From Stomorhina lunata (taxonomy: Eukaryota; Arthropoda; Insecta; Diptera; Rhiniidae), in contig OW121742.1 in NCBI GenBank assembly GCA_933228675.1, positions 14,055,975 to 14,119,974 on the forward strand: DNA of 64,000 bases. Direction: 5' to 3'. The translations under genes and the position numbers were made by a program. Of this stretch, positions 31,101 to 41,770 are shown piece after piece. Below the pieces are notes generated by a model. That model made no database searches. It had not been told where the DNA came from and saw nothing but the letters and a program-made list of their open reading frames with translations. Within the stretch, counting starts at the first letter, position 1. Each line of letters begins with the position of its first letter.

Positions 31101-34100
31101 GGTCTGTCTGAAATGGCCCCTCCTTACAGAGCTTCAAAGTCCTTATGACTTCATATCACTTTTTACTAAATTCCATACCCTGTAAAATGTTTTCTAAGAA
31201 ACAACTGCATATACTGAGTACAGTTTTAAAATCTACTGCCTTAGAGCCTTCACGGAGCATATCGCAACCCTATTCAAGTCTGTCCGAAGTGACCTCTACG
31301 GAGCTTCAAAGTCCTTATGAATTCATATCACTTGACCCGCTGTCAAATTTTTGCTGAGAAACAACTGCATGTACGGAATATAGTTTTTAAATTGTATCCC
31401 CTAGAGCTTTCACCCAGCACATCTAAATTTCAGTGGCGCTATCTATCGGAAATTGTTCATACCAACTTAGAAACATTCGTCGGCTCATGCGTAACAACTT
31501 TGCCGAAGATCATAACATGATCAAATGAACAGTTTACGATTTAATTCATTTGGAGTACTTTTCAGTGGCTCCACCTATTGGAAATTGGTCATTTCAACTT
31601 TAAAACCTTCGTCGGCTCATGCGCAACAACTTTGCCAAAGATGATCAAATGCACAGTTTACGATTTAATTCATTTGGAGTATTTTTTTTTGTTGGCGCCA
31701 CCTGTCGGTAACTGGTCACATCAGTTTAGAGACCTTCATATGCTCATGCGTAACAATTTTGCTAATGATTATTACATGATCAAATGCATAGTTTACTATT
31801 CTATAAAGAACATACTGATAAACATTAATTTTTATATTTATATATATAAATATAAATATATTTTATATATGTATATTAGGGTGTTACAAAAAAATGTGAT
31901 AAACGAAGAACCGCTTGACCGATTTTGAGCAAACTTCACATAAACCATCTACTAAATAATCCGAACAAAGCCTAAACATTTATGGGTGGGTGAGCAAGTT
32001 CTAGAGTTACAACGAAAAGTGCCATTGATTTTTATATATATAGATAAAAAAATAGGCGTGACAATGGGCGCGGAAAATTGTTCATTCTCTGAAAACATAA
32101 ATTTGGTTACTATGAATATGTAAAAACAATTAGCCATTTTCCGGTTTTAGATAAATCGAAAAAATAGGCGTGGTGAATTTTTCTTGTACTAAAAACTTAA
32201 ATATGGTGGCCGAATCGCATTAGAAATGAAGATCTACTTAATGCAACAAACCAAATCCCTGCTTCCACAGAGGTATGTCAACGGAAATGGCGATGGATAG
32301 GCCACACACTTCGAAGGCCAAATACCAACATTGCTCGACAAGCGCTTCGTTGGAATCCACAAGGAAGCGGCCGTCGTGTTGGTGCACCTGCTAGAACGTG
32401 GAGAAGATCAATTGATGCGGAGTTACAAGCAGCAAACTATTCATGGAATGATGTATGCCTAACATCTCGCAATAGAGTCCGATATAAAAGGATGGTTGAG
32501 GCCCTATGCTCCACTGGGAGTCAAGGATAACAGAAGAAGAAGAAGAAGAAGAAGAAAAACTTAAATTGCATTGCTATAAATATTCAGAAGAAAACTTATC
32601 CAAATCGGTGTAGCTACTTCTCAATTTAAGACAAATTGAAAATAGTGGGCGTAAAAGTAGGCATAAAATAGGGCGTGGTAAATTTTTCATTCTCTGAATA
32701 CTCAAATTGAATTACTATTAACATTTGTAAGCAAAATCGTTTCAGCAATTTCCGATTTTAAAGAAATAAAAAAATGGGCGTGGTAATTTTTTCATTGTTT
32801 GAAACTCCAATTGGCTCATTTTTCTTTTACATGTTTGCAGTAACTGCAAAAGAAAAATTAGCCAAATTTGCCCAGCCGTTTTCCGATTTTAGTTAAATCG
32901 AAAAAAGTGTTCGTAAAAGTGGGCGTGGTAAATTTTTCCTTTAATAAAAGATTAATTTTGTAATAAAAATTATCTATTAAAAATTTTTGCTATAATTTTA
33001 TTGAATTATAAAAAAACAAATTTTGTTTCGCGCTGTAAATATATTTTGAGATATATATCAATTTTCATATAATTCTATCTGAACCGGTTTTGAACCAGTT
33101 TTTCTGTTTTTTTTTTTCATTAACTTTTAAGGCATTTTCATCAATTCTTCTTTTTTACTTAGTTCTTTTCATAACACAAATATTTGCATTATTTCCTGTC
33201 TCTAATATATATGACAAAAATCCCTCAAAACTAAAATATTCCTGGCTAAGTTTGGCCACCTGTTACGCTACTGTCATCATGATATTAAATCTTTGTGAAT
33301 TTGGGGTTGTTCTGAGATTTATTTTTATAAATGGCATTGGTTTTCATTCATCAGGTAAATTTTTAACAATATTTATAAAATATCATCGCCTGACTAATTA
33401 TTCATGGGATAATTAATGTAATTAATAATTAAAATATAATAACGATTAAAGGTACAATTGCATTGTTTACCGTTTGCCTTCTTGAGCATGTCTATTTTTG
33501 GCGTTTGGCTGCGAAATGGCCCTGGCTAATGATAGAATGGCGTCAGGTGGAACAATTATTTCTTAAGGCTCCCTATCATTTGTATGCAAAATTTAATATG
33601 AAGATGAGAATATATTTTTGGTATTCTATGATTATGTTGGCCAGTTTGGGTATGTAACACAACTAATGAAATTATCTATTGTTCTAAATATCTGAGTTGT
33701 AATGGTTTTATGTTTCTTAGTTGAACATTCGATTTTGAATTACAATTCCTTTCATAAAGGCAATTTGGAACGAATTCAATGTAAGCTGAACATTAGTCAG
33801 TGGGAGGCTTTGTATGCTCGCGAAAGGCCTCATTTGCAGAATGTTCTACCATTTCATTATGCCATTTTGCCGGTATTGGAGGTACAAGAGAAATATAAAT
33901 TATTAAATTGGATTTATTTTTATATATATATTTTTTTATTTTAGTGGATTAATTTAACTTTGGCTTATCCCCGTTCCTTTACCGACACCTTTGTGATAAT
34001 CCTTAGTATTGGCTTGGCGACGAGATTTCGACAACTTTATTTGCGTATTAAAAGTGTTAGGGGAAAAGTGAGATACTTCTATTTGCTTTTTCACTCTGTT

Positions 34101-37100
34101 CTAAGTGAAAAGTTTCATTTTTCACTCTGTTCTAAACAAAACATTTCTGATTTGTGTTGAATTTTTCTTATAGAAAAATTTGTGATGAATTTTTCTTATA
34201 AAAAAATTTTTGATAATTTTTTTCTTATAGAAAAATTTGTGATGAATTTTTTTTTGAAAAAATTTCTAATGAATTTTTCTAACAGAAAAATTTCTGATGA
34301 ATTTTTCTTATAGAAAAATTTCAGATGAATTTTTTTAAAGAACAATTTGTATAGAATTTTTCTGGTAAAAAATTTTCGAAGAATTTTTTATACAGACAAA
34401 TTTTGGATATATTTTTCTTATAGGAAAATTTGTGATTAATTTTTCCTATAGAAAAATTTATGAAGAATTTTTTTTTTATAGAAAAATTTCTAATGAATTT
34501 TTCTTATAGAAAAATTTCTTATAGAAAAACTACTGATGAATTTTTATTAAGGAACAATTTCTAATGAATTTTTCTTACAGAAAAATTTCAGATGAATTTT
34601 TTTAAAGAACAATTTGTATCGAATTTTTCTGGTAAAAATTTTTCGAAGAATTTTTTATGTGGATAAATTTTGGATATATTTTTCTTATAGTAAAATTTGT
34701 GATTAATTTTTCTAGTAGAAAAATTTGTGAAGAATTTTTTTTTTTGAAAAATTTCTGATGAATTTTTCTTATAGAAAAATTTCTGATGAATTTTTCTTTT
34801 AGAAAAACTACTGATGAATTTTTATTAAGGAAAAATTTGTGATAAATTTTTCTGATAGAAAAATTGTTGATAAATTTTTCTGATAGAAAAATTGTTGATG
34901 AATTTTTCTTATAGAAAAATTTCTGATAAATTTTTTTAAAGAACAATTTGTGTCGAATTTTTCTGGTAAAAGATTTTTGATAAATTTTTTATATAGACAA
35001 ATTTTGGATATATTTTTCTTATAGTAAAATTTGTGATTAATTTTTCTAGTAGAAAAATTTGTGAAGAATTTTTCTTATAGAAAAATTTCTAATGAATTTT
35101 TCTTATAGAAAAATTTTTGATGAATTTTTCTTATACAAAAATTTCTGATGAATTTTTATTAAGGAAAAATTTGTGATAAATTTCTAATGAATTTTTCTTA
35201 TAGAAAAATTTCTGATGAATTTTTCTTATAGAAAAACTACTGATGAATTTTTATTAAGAAAAAATTTGTGATAAATTTTTCTGATAGAAAAATTCTTGAT
35301 GAATTTTTCTTATAGTAAAATTTGTGATAAATTTTTTTAAAGAACAATTTGTGTCGAATTTTTCTGGTAAAAAAAATTTTGATAAATTTTTTATATAGAA
35401 AAATTTTAGATATATTTTTCTTATAGAAAAATTTATGATGAATTTTTCTTATAGAAAAATTTGTGATAATTTGTTCTTATTGAAAAAATTGTGATGAATT
35501 TTTCTTATAGAAAAACTTTTGATAAATTTTTATTAAAGAAAAATTTGTGATAAATTTTTATTAAAGAAAAATTTGTGATAAATTTTTATTAAAGAAAAAT
35601 TTGTGATTAATTTTTCTTATAAAAAAATGATATGATGAATTTTTCTAATAAAAAGTTTGTGATAAATTTTTCTTTTTGAAAAATTTTTGATAAATTTTTC
35701 TTGTAGAAAAATGTTTAGTGAATTTCTTTTTCACTCTATTCTAAATAAAACATTTCATTTATAACTCTGTTCTAAGTAAAACGTTTCATTCTTCACTCTG
35801 TTCTACATAATACATTTTCTTTATAACTCTGTTCCTAATAAAACAGTTCACTTCTTAATAAAACGATTAATTTTTCACTATGTTCTGAATAAAACGATTA
35901 AGTTTTTACTTTGTTCTAATTGAAATAGTTCATTTTTCACTTTGTTCTAAATAAAACATTTAATTTATCACTCTGTTCTAAACGCAATAGTTCACTTTTA
36001 ATTCGGTTCTGAATGAAACGGTTAATTTTTCACTCTTTTCTAAATAAAACGTCAATTTTTTAACATTGTTCACTATTATTTAGTTCCTAATAAATCGGTT
36101 TAATTTCATCGTATTCTTTATTCTCATTTTGTTCTTAATAAATCGGTTAATCCTCATTCTAGTAGTAATTAATTTTAACTCGTTTTATTTTAACTCCATT
36201 ATCATCATTGCGGACCATTACCACTCAAACCTCAAAGAATCACTTCATTTTCACTCTTTTTTTTAATAAAGCGAATCATTGTCACTTTATTCGAATATAG
36301 GCTATGCCCTCCATATTCTGGACCGAAACTCGTGAACATTTTCTGGTACTAAAACGCCTCATGCATCATATCAACAAGGAAATCTCACCACTAATCCTTT
36401 TGGCCTCGGCCAATAACATGTATTTCATCTGTTTCCAGCTTTTTAACAGTTTCAAGTGAGTTTTTTGTCGACACAATCAATTAATGTTTATCTGCTGACA
36501 CTTCATTAAATATTTGCTAACCCACACATTTCCTCTGCAGAAATATCGGTGTCGATTGGGTGGCCGAAACTGGTTTTTGGTTTTCATTGATTTTCAATAT
36601 AATACGCACGTTGCTCACCCTTTATCTGGCGACATTGGCTGATGAGTATACGAAAAAGATTATTTCCTGTTTGCGAGATATACCATCGAAATCCTGGTGT
36701 ATTGAGGTTAGTCTTATTTGTATTTACTTGTAAAATACCCAGCAAACATGAGCTTGTAATTTGATTTGAATTGACTGTACATTTTTTCTTTCTACTTATT
36801 ATAGATAAACCGGTACATTTTTCACTCTTTTCTAAAAAACCGGTACATTTTTCCATCTTATTTAAATAAACCGTTTTATTTTTCACTCTATTGTAAATAA
36901 GCCGGTTTATTTTTCTCACCATTTTATATAAACCGTTTAAATTTTTCACTCTATTCAAGAAAAACTCGGTGTTCATTTTTCTTAAAGAAAATTTTTTAAT
37001 AAATTTTTCTCATAAAAAATTTTTTGATGAATTTTTTTTATAAAAAATTTTATGATAAATTTTTCATGTGAAAAATTTGTAATCAAATTTTCTTATAGAA

Positions 37101-40100
37101 ACATTTTTGATGAATTTTTCTTAAAAAATTGTGATATTTTTTTTTAAATTGTATTAAATTCTGATGAATTTTTCTTATAGAAAAATTTCTGATGAATTTC
37201 TCTTATAGAAAAATTTGTGATGTATTTTTCTTATAGAAAAATTTCTAATGAATTTTTCTTATAGAAAAATTTGTGATAAATTTTTCTTATAGAAAAATTT
37301 TTAATGAATTTCTGTTATAAAACAATTTTTGATAAATTTTTCTTATACAAAAATTTCTGATGAATTTTTCTTAAAGAAAAACTTATGATGAATTTTTATA
37401 AAAAAAATTTCTAATAAATTTTGTATAGAAAAATTTCTGATGAATTTCTCTTATAGAAAAATATTTGATGAATTATTCTTTAAAAAAAAATTGTCATGAA
37501 TTTTTCTTATAGAAAAATTTCTGATGATTTTTTTTTAAAGAAAATTTTCTGATGAGCTTTTCTTATAAAAAAATTTCTTATGAATTTTTCTTATAAAAAA
37601 ATTCCTGATAAGTTTTTCTGGAAAAAATTTTTGATGAATTTTTCTTATAGAAAATTTTATGATAAATTTTTCATGTGAAAAATTTGTAATCAATTTTTCT
37701 TATAGAAACATTTTTGATGAATTTTTCTTAAAAAATTGTGATAATTTTTTTTTTAATTTGTATTAAATTCTGATGAATTTTTCTTATAGAAAAATTTCTG
37801 ATGAATTTCTCTTATAGAAAAATTTTTGATTAAATTGTTTATAGAAAAATTTCTGAAGAATTTTTTTTTATAGAAAAATTTGTGATGTATTTTTCTTATA
37901 GAAAAATTTGTGATAAATTTTTCTTATAGAAAAATTTTTAATGAATTTCTGTTACAAAACATTTTTTGATAAATTTTTCTTATACAAAAATTTCTGATGA
38001 ATTTTTCTTAAAGAAAAATTTATGATGAATTTTTATAAAAAAAATTTCTAAAAAATTTTGTATAGAAAAATTTCTGATAAATTTCTCTTATAGAAAAATA
38101 TTTGATGAATTATTCTTTAAAAAAAAAATTGATGAATTTTTCTTATAGAAAAATTTCTGATGATTTTTTTTTAAGAAAAATTTCTGATGAGCTTTTCTAA
38201 TAAAACAAATTCTTATGAATTTTTCTTATAAAAAAATTCCTGATAAGTTTTTCTGGTAAAAAATTTGTAACGAAGAAAAATTTTGGATATATTTTTCTTA
38301 TAGAAAAATTTGTAATGAGTTTTTGTTATAAAAAATTTGTGATGAATTTTCTAATAGAAAATTTTTGATGAATTTTTCTTGTAGAAAAATTTGTGATGAA
38401 TTTTTTTTATACACAAATTTGTGATGAATTTTTCTTGCAGAAGAATTTGTGATGAATTTTTTTTATAGAAAAATTTCTGAATAATTTTTTTTTATAGAAA
38501 AAATTGTGATGTATTTTTCTTGTAGAAAAATTTCTGATGAATATTTATTATAGAAAAATTTGTGATGAATTCCTCCTATAGACAAATTTTTGATGAATTT
38601 TGTTTACAGAAGAATTTTTCTTATAGAAAAATTTGTGATAAATTTTCTTATTATATAATTTGTGATGTATTTTTCTCGTAGAAAAATTTCTAATTAATTT
38701 TTCTTATAGAAAAATTTGTGATGAATTTTTGTTATAAAAAATTTCTGATGAATTTTTCTTATAGAAAAATTTGTGATGAATTTTTTTATACAAAAATTTC
38801 TGATAAACTTTTCTTGTAGAAAAATGTGTGATGAATTATTTTTCAAAGAAAAATTTTTGATGAATTTTTCTTAAAGAAAATTTTTTGATGAATTTTTCTT
38901 AAAGAAAAATTTTTGATGAATTTTTCTTAGACAAAAATTTCTGACGAATTTTTCTTAAAGAAAAATTCCTGATAAATTTCTTATAGACAAATTTCTTATG
39001 AATTTTTCTTATAGAAAAATGTATGATGAATATTTTATAGAAACATTTCTTATGAATTTTTTTTATAGAAAAATTCGTGATGAATTTTTCTCTTAAAACA
39101 ATTTGTAATGAATTTTTCTTACAGAAACATTTGTAGAAAATTTCTGATAGAAAAATTTGTGATGAATTTTTATCGTAGAAAAATTTGTGATGAATTTTCT
39201 TATGAAAAATTTCTGATGAATTTTTTTATAGAAAAATTTCTGATGAACTTTTCTTATAGAAAAATTTCTGATGAATTTTTCTTAAAGAAAAATTTCTGAT
39301 GAATTTTTCTTAAAGAAAAATTTCTGATGAATTTTTCTTAAAGAAAAATTTCTGATGAATTTTTCTTAAAGAAAAATTTCTAATGAATTTTTCTTAAAGA
39401 AAAAATTGTGTCTGGTAAAAATGTTTAATCAATTTTACATAGAAAAATGTCGAATGAATTTTTCTTATAGAAAAATTTCGAATAAGTTTTTCTTATAGAA
39501 AAATTTCGAATAAGTTTTCCTTATAGAAAAATGTTTAATAATTTTATTATAGAAAAACTTCGAATGAATTTTTCTTATAGAAAAATTTCGAATGAATTTT
39601 TCTTATAGAAAAATTTTTGATGAATTTTTCTTATAGAAAAATTTGTGATGAATTTTTCTTATAGAAAAATTTGTGATGAATTTTTTTTTATAGAAAATTT
39701 CTGATGAATTTTTTTTAAAGAAAAATTTCTGATGAATTTTTCTTATAGAAAAATTTTTGATGAATTTTTCTTTTAAAAAATTTGTGACAAATTTTTCTTA
39801 TACAAAAATTTGTATTACATTTTTTTTATAGAAAAGTGTTTAAAGAATTTTTCTGATAGAAAAATTTGTGATGTATTTTTCTTATAGGAAAATATCTGAG
39901 AACTTTTCTTAAAGAAAAATTTCTGATGAATTTTTATAATAGAAAAATTTGTGATGAATTTTTCCTTCGGAAAAATTTTTGAAGAATTTTTCTTATAGAA
40001 AAATTTGTGATAAATTTTTAATGAATGTGTGATGAATTTTTCTTATGGACAAATTTAATGATTTTTTTATATGATAAACAAATTTGTGATGAATTTTTCT

Positions 40101-41422
40101 TACAGACGAATTTGTGATGTAGTTTTCTTAGAAAAATATTTGTGATAAATTGTTTTTTACAAAAATTTTGTGATGAATTTTTCTATAGATTTGTGATAAA
40201 CATATTTGGGATGAAATTTTTGATAAAAAAATTTGTTGTAAAATTAGGTTTATAAAAAATTTATAAAATTTTTGATTAATTTTCCTTTACGAAAAATTTC
40301 TGATGAATTTTTCTTATACAAAAATTTGTGATGAGAAAAATTTTAGGTGAATTTTTCTTAAAGAACAATTCTCGATGAATTTTTTATATTATAAAAAAAT
40401 GTGGTGAATTTTTCTTTTAGACTAATATCTGATGAATCTTAGAGAATTATTTGTGATGAATGTTTTTACAGAAAAATTTGTTATACATTTGTCTATAGAG
40501 AAATTTGTAATGATTTTCTCTTATAGGTAAATTAGGGATGAATTTTTTTCTAGTCAAATTTTTTACAATTTTTTTTTTGTAAAAAAATTATTCTTTATTT
40601 GAAAAAATTTTATGAATTAAATTTAAGAGTAAACATTAATTTTTGAACTTTTTGACTTGTGTTTGCTGGGTTATTCTCATCTGTTGTCCCTGTTGGATAT
40701 GGATGTGTGTTAATGATGTTTATTTGTATTGACTTTAACTGATGAACTTTTTCTTTTTGCTGTTTATTGTTCTTATTACAATTTATTTGATATTATTTTT
40801 TATTTTATTGATTTTTTATTCGTTCATTCTTTCTATTCACTGGCTGTGATATGATGCTATTCGATGTCTTTCCGTTCGTTTGTCCTTCCATCTCTTTATT
40901 GTTGTCTGTCATTCGTGAACAGACCCAACGTTTTAGTGAACAACTTTCGGTTGATTTAACTGCTTTTACTGGCGCTGGCTTTTTCTTTATGACCCGTAAA
41001 CTTATATTGGCGGTAAATATCGATATAACAATATAATAAATATTTCCACTCATGTTTTTCGTATCTGATTTAAGTGATAAGAATTTTTGATGAAGATATG
41101 GGAAATTCATACAAACGAAAGGAAAAAGCCTTAATTAAATATAATAAAGCATTTGACCCAATTTAGTTTGAATTGTTATTAGTTTCCCTATTCTTTCTTA
41201 TAAATTCTTATATTATGTTATATTAAATCATTACATTTTTAATTATTAACAACAATTATTGACTTTATTGTTGTTTTATTACTTTAACAGATGGCCAGTA
41301 CTATTGTCACTTATGAATTAATGGCCTCCGATGTCATAAATCAGGGCTCCATTAAACAAATCACCGATTATTGTTCTCACTATTATGATGAACCCAGTGT
41401 TAATGTTGAACAGTTTTCCTAA
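28121..41422 (+). CDS. Gr64b: Sugar gustatory receptor, Gr64b orthologue
   Basis: Nine exons join in phase: 28121-28157, 33163-33354, 33452-33649, 33721-33881, 33945-34067, 36301-36455, 36541-36706, 40923-41012, 41291-41422 (TAA). They give 417 aa. Exon 1 is only 37 nt (MEKQTFHQSVRR) and splices through a GTACGT donor across a 5-kb intron to LFITQIFALFPVSNIYD. The joined text keeps the family pattern TFHxxV...(V/I)LF. Segments LLEHVYFWRLAAKWP, AYPRSFTDTFVI, FWTETREHFLVLKRL, NIGVDW and DVINQGSI fit Drosophila Gr64b as remembered. The C-terminal signature is altered: TYELMASDV at residues 381-389 in place of TYhhhhhQF, which is also how I recall Gr64b. The product is a seven-transmembrane channel subunit. 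Intron 1 holds LINE and RTE remnants; introns 5 and 7 are filled with satellite. AATAAA lies at about 41457. Confidence 0.88.
28196..28372. repeat. Inverted repeat arm, left of the LINE
   Basis: This arm contains ttttttaccacgcctacaaa, caccgccctttttgtatttt and tccgatcataac. It is matched in reverse by 30342-30516 (aaaatac..gggcggtatttgta and ggcgtggtaaaaaa). The two arms probably belong to one foldback element that now has a LINE inside it. It starts only about 40 bp after the exon 1 donor of Gr64b. Confidence 0.7.
28537..30291 (+). pseudogene. LINE reverse transcriptase, one in-frame stop
   Basis: Two open frames, 28537-29484 and 29488-30291, are in the same frame and are separated by one TAA (29485-29487) in AMR-stop-NMNESLN. 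In relatives this position is likely Gln (CAA). The reverse transcriptase core shows NYRPIAICSALSKVMES, QYGFRRGRSTGDLL, ALDISKAFDRVWH (first catalytic Asp), SGVPQGSVLSP (29314-29346) and the active-site box FSDDSN (29407-29424). After the stop come the thumb and C-terminal region, KTQCCMLTHKR, LDVLGMRIQCDVRW and YIRPKMEYNSHVW. The pattern fits CR1/Jockey-group LINEs of insects. The upstream frame is closed by a TAA at 28534. It cannot move itself. Confidence 0.88.
28537..30341 (+). mobile_element. 5'-truncated non-LTR retrotransposon (LINE)
   Basis: The coding part begins within the linker before the reverse transcriptase domain; the endonuclease and ORF1 are absent. It ends in a poly-A run at 30324-30342, a few tens of bases past the stop codon. 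It is inserted in sense orientation in intron 1 of Gr64b, between inverted arms 28196-28372 and 30342-30516. No clear target-site duplication was found. Confidence 0.85.
30342..30516. repeat. Inverted repeat arm, right of the LINE
   Basis: This is the reverse-complement partner of 28196-28372. It directly follows the poly-A tail of the LINE, starting tgtcatgatcgga. Confidence 0.7.
30517..30946. other. Unassigned part of Gr64b intron 1
   Basis: About 430 bp of AT-rich sequence with simple taataataa runs near 30870-30915. No gene or recognisable element is seen. Confidence 0.5.
30947..31427. repeat. Tandem repeat, about 140-175-bp unit, three copies
   Basis: Units start at 30947, 31087 and 31263 with cgcaacctcattta-type sequence. 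Each holds ggtctgtc, cagagcttcaaagtccttat, gactt, and gctgagaaacaactgc. It lies in intron 1 of Gr64b, next to the 132-bp repeats. Confidence 0.75.
31428..31815 (-). repeat. 132-bp Helentron-like repeats, three copies, inverted
   Basis: In reverse complement these are the same units as at 5593-6235: gacaggtggcgcc, gcgcatgagccgacgaaggt, and gtaaactgt..catttgatc. The reversed right end keeps gttctttatagaatagtaaa, which precedes the first repeat in the full copies, and an AT-rich tract follows at 31815-31875. It is thus a truncated element on the minus strand with most of the core lost. Confidence 0.75.
31876..32960. repeat. Degenerate tandem repeats with ggcgtgg motif
   Basis: About five loosely similar units contain (g)ggcgtgg(t/c)aa, tttttcattctctgaa and gttttccgattttag. 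The motif occurs at about 32049, 32166, 32672, 32775 and 32923. An RTE fragment interrupts one unit (32203-32554). It is the kind of mid-repetitive DNA common in fly introns; no coding function. Confidence 0.6.
32203..32554 (+). mobile_element. 5'-truncated RTE-type LINE tail with target duplication
   Basis: The frame from 32216 to the TAA at 32528-32530 encodes the C-terminal tail of a non-LTR retrotransposon polyprotein: KWRWIGHTLRRP, ARQALRWNPQGSGRR, TWRRSIDAELQ and MVEALCSTGSQG. This pattern is typical of RTE/BovB-type elements. A (gaa)n tail follows. The 12-bp sequence aaaaacttaaat occurs directly before (32191-32202) and directly after (32555-32566), a target-site duplication. The insertion is dead on arrival, with the reverse transcriptase core lost. 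Confidence 0.88.
34082..34160. repeat. ttcactctgttctaa minisatellite, first copies
   Basis: Two units of tttttcactctgttctaa lie 14 bp past the exon 5 donor of Gr64b. The same family expands at 35725-36290 and reappears at 36785-36975. Confidence 0.7.
34160..35725. repeat. Satellite array in Gr64b intron 5
   Basis: The unit is gatgaatttttcttatagaa plus aaatttct, period about 28 bp. Divergent blocks (gtatagaatttttctggtaa and ttttggatatatttttctta) recur as a higher-order unit near 34350, 34620, 34950 and 35345. The dyad is gaattttt..aaaaattt around ttata. Confidence 0.9.
35725..36290. repeat. ttcactctgttctaa minisatellite
   Basis: About a dozen degenerate copies of cactctgttctaaataaaac plus gtttaattttt, period about 36-48 bp, sit between the satellite and exon 6 of Gr64b. 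Confidence 0.75.
36785..36975. repeat. ttcactctgttctaa minisatellite in intron 7
   Basis: Four to five copies related to aaaccggtacatttttcact and ctttctaaa lie at the start of Gr64b intron 7, ahead of the main satellite, mirroring the arrangement in intron 5. A 130-codon minus-strand frame (36584-36976) overlaps this and exon 7; it is not a gene. Confidence 0.7.
36975..40600. repeat. Satellite array in Gr64b intron 7
   Basis: About 125 copies of a 28-bp unit with gatgaatttttcttatagaa and aaatttgt or aaatttct. A block of roughly 600 bp starting near 37030 (atgataaatttttcatgtga) is repeated at about 37650, so segmental duplication has occurred within the array. Open frames such as 39108-39299 are repeat artefacts. 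Confidence 0.92.
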
Positions 41423-41770
41423 GATGATAAGTATTTAAAGGAAAAATTATTTGCCTAATAAAAGGCTAAAAAAACAGGAATTTAATAAAATACAAAAATT
41501 TTAACTTATTCATTTAAATCTATATTATAAAATAATTTTGTTTACTTTAAATTTTTTAATTAAGCTATACAATTCTACCATTAACATTTACTACCGACCA
41601 TAGAAATAAACTTGTAAGCATTAGAGTGTAATTAACTTATTTGTCGTTGATACTTGGGTTTTATTGTCTGGAAATTGAAATGTATCACACATTAAATTTA
41701 AACAATTGGAAAAAGTACTCAAAACTCATCAATAAAAGAGCTCAAGCTCAATAACTTTTGCATTAAGAAA
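41423..41770. other. 3' flank of Gr64b
   Basis: This is unique AT-rich sequence with the likely polyadenylation signal AATAAA at about 41457. No other feature is seen. Confidence 0.5.

Noticed and set aside
33090..33162. Upstream extension of Gr64b exon 2 (open frame back to 33090, with another acceptor at 33131)
   Set aside because: The acceptor at 33161-33162 gives the family-standard 192-nt exon and phase 1, joining correctly to the 28121 exon.
34602..34946. 114-codon minus-strand frame, and similar frames at 39108, 44672, 46899, 49101, 50136, 50146 and 52000
   Set aside because: All lie wholly in the satellite arrays and consist of repeated Phe/Lys/Ile/Ser peptide.
40805..41110. 101-codon minus-strand frame
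   Set aside because: Antisense to Gr64b exon 8 and its flanks; no recognisable protein.
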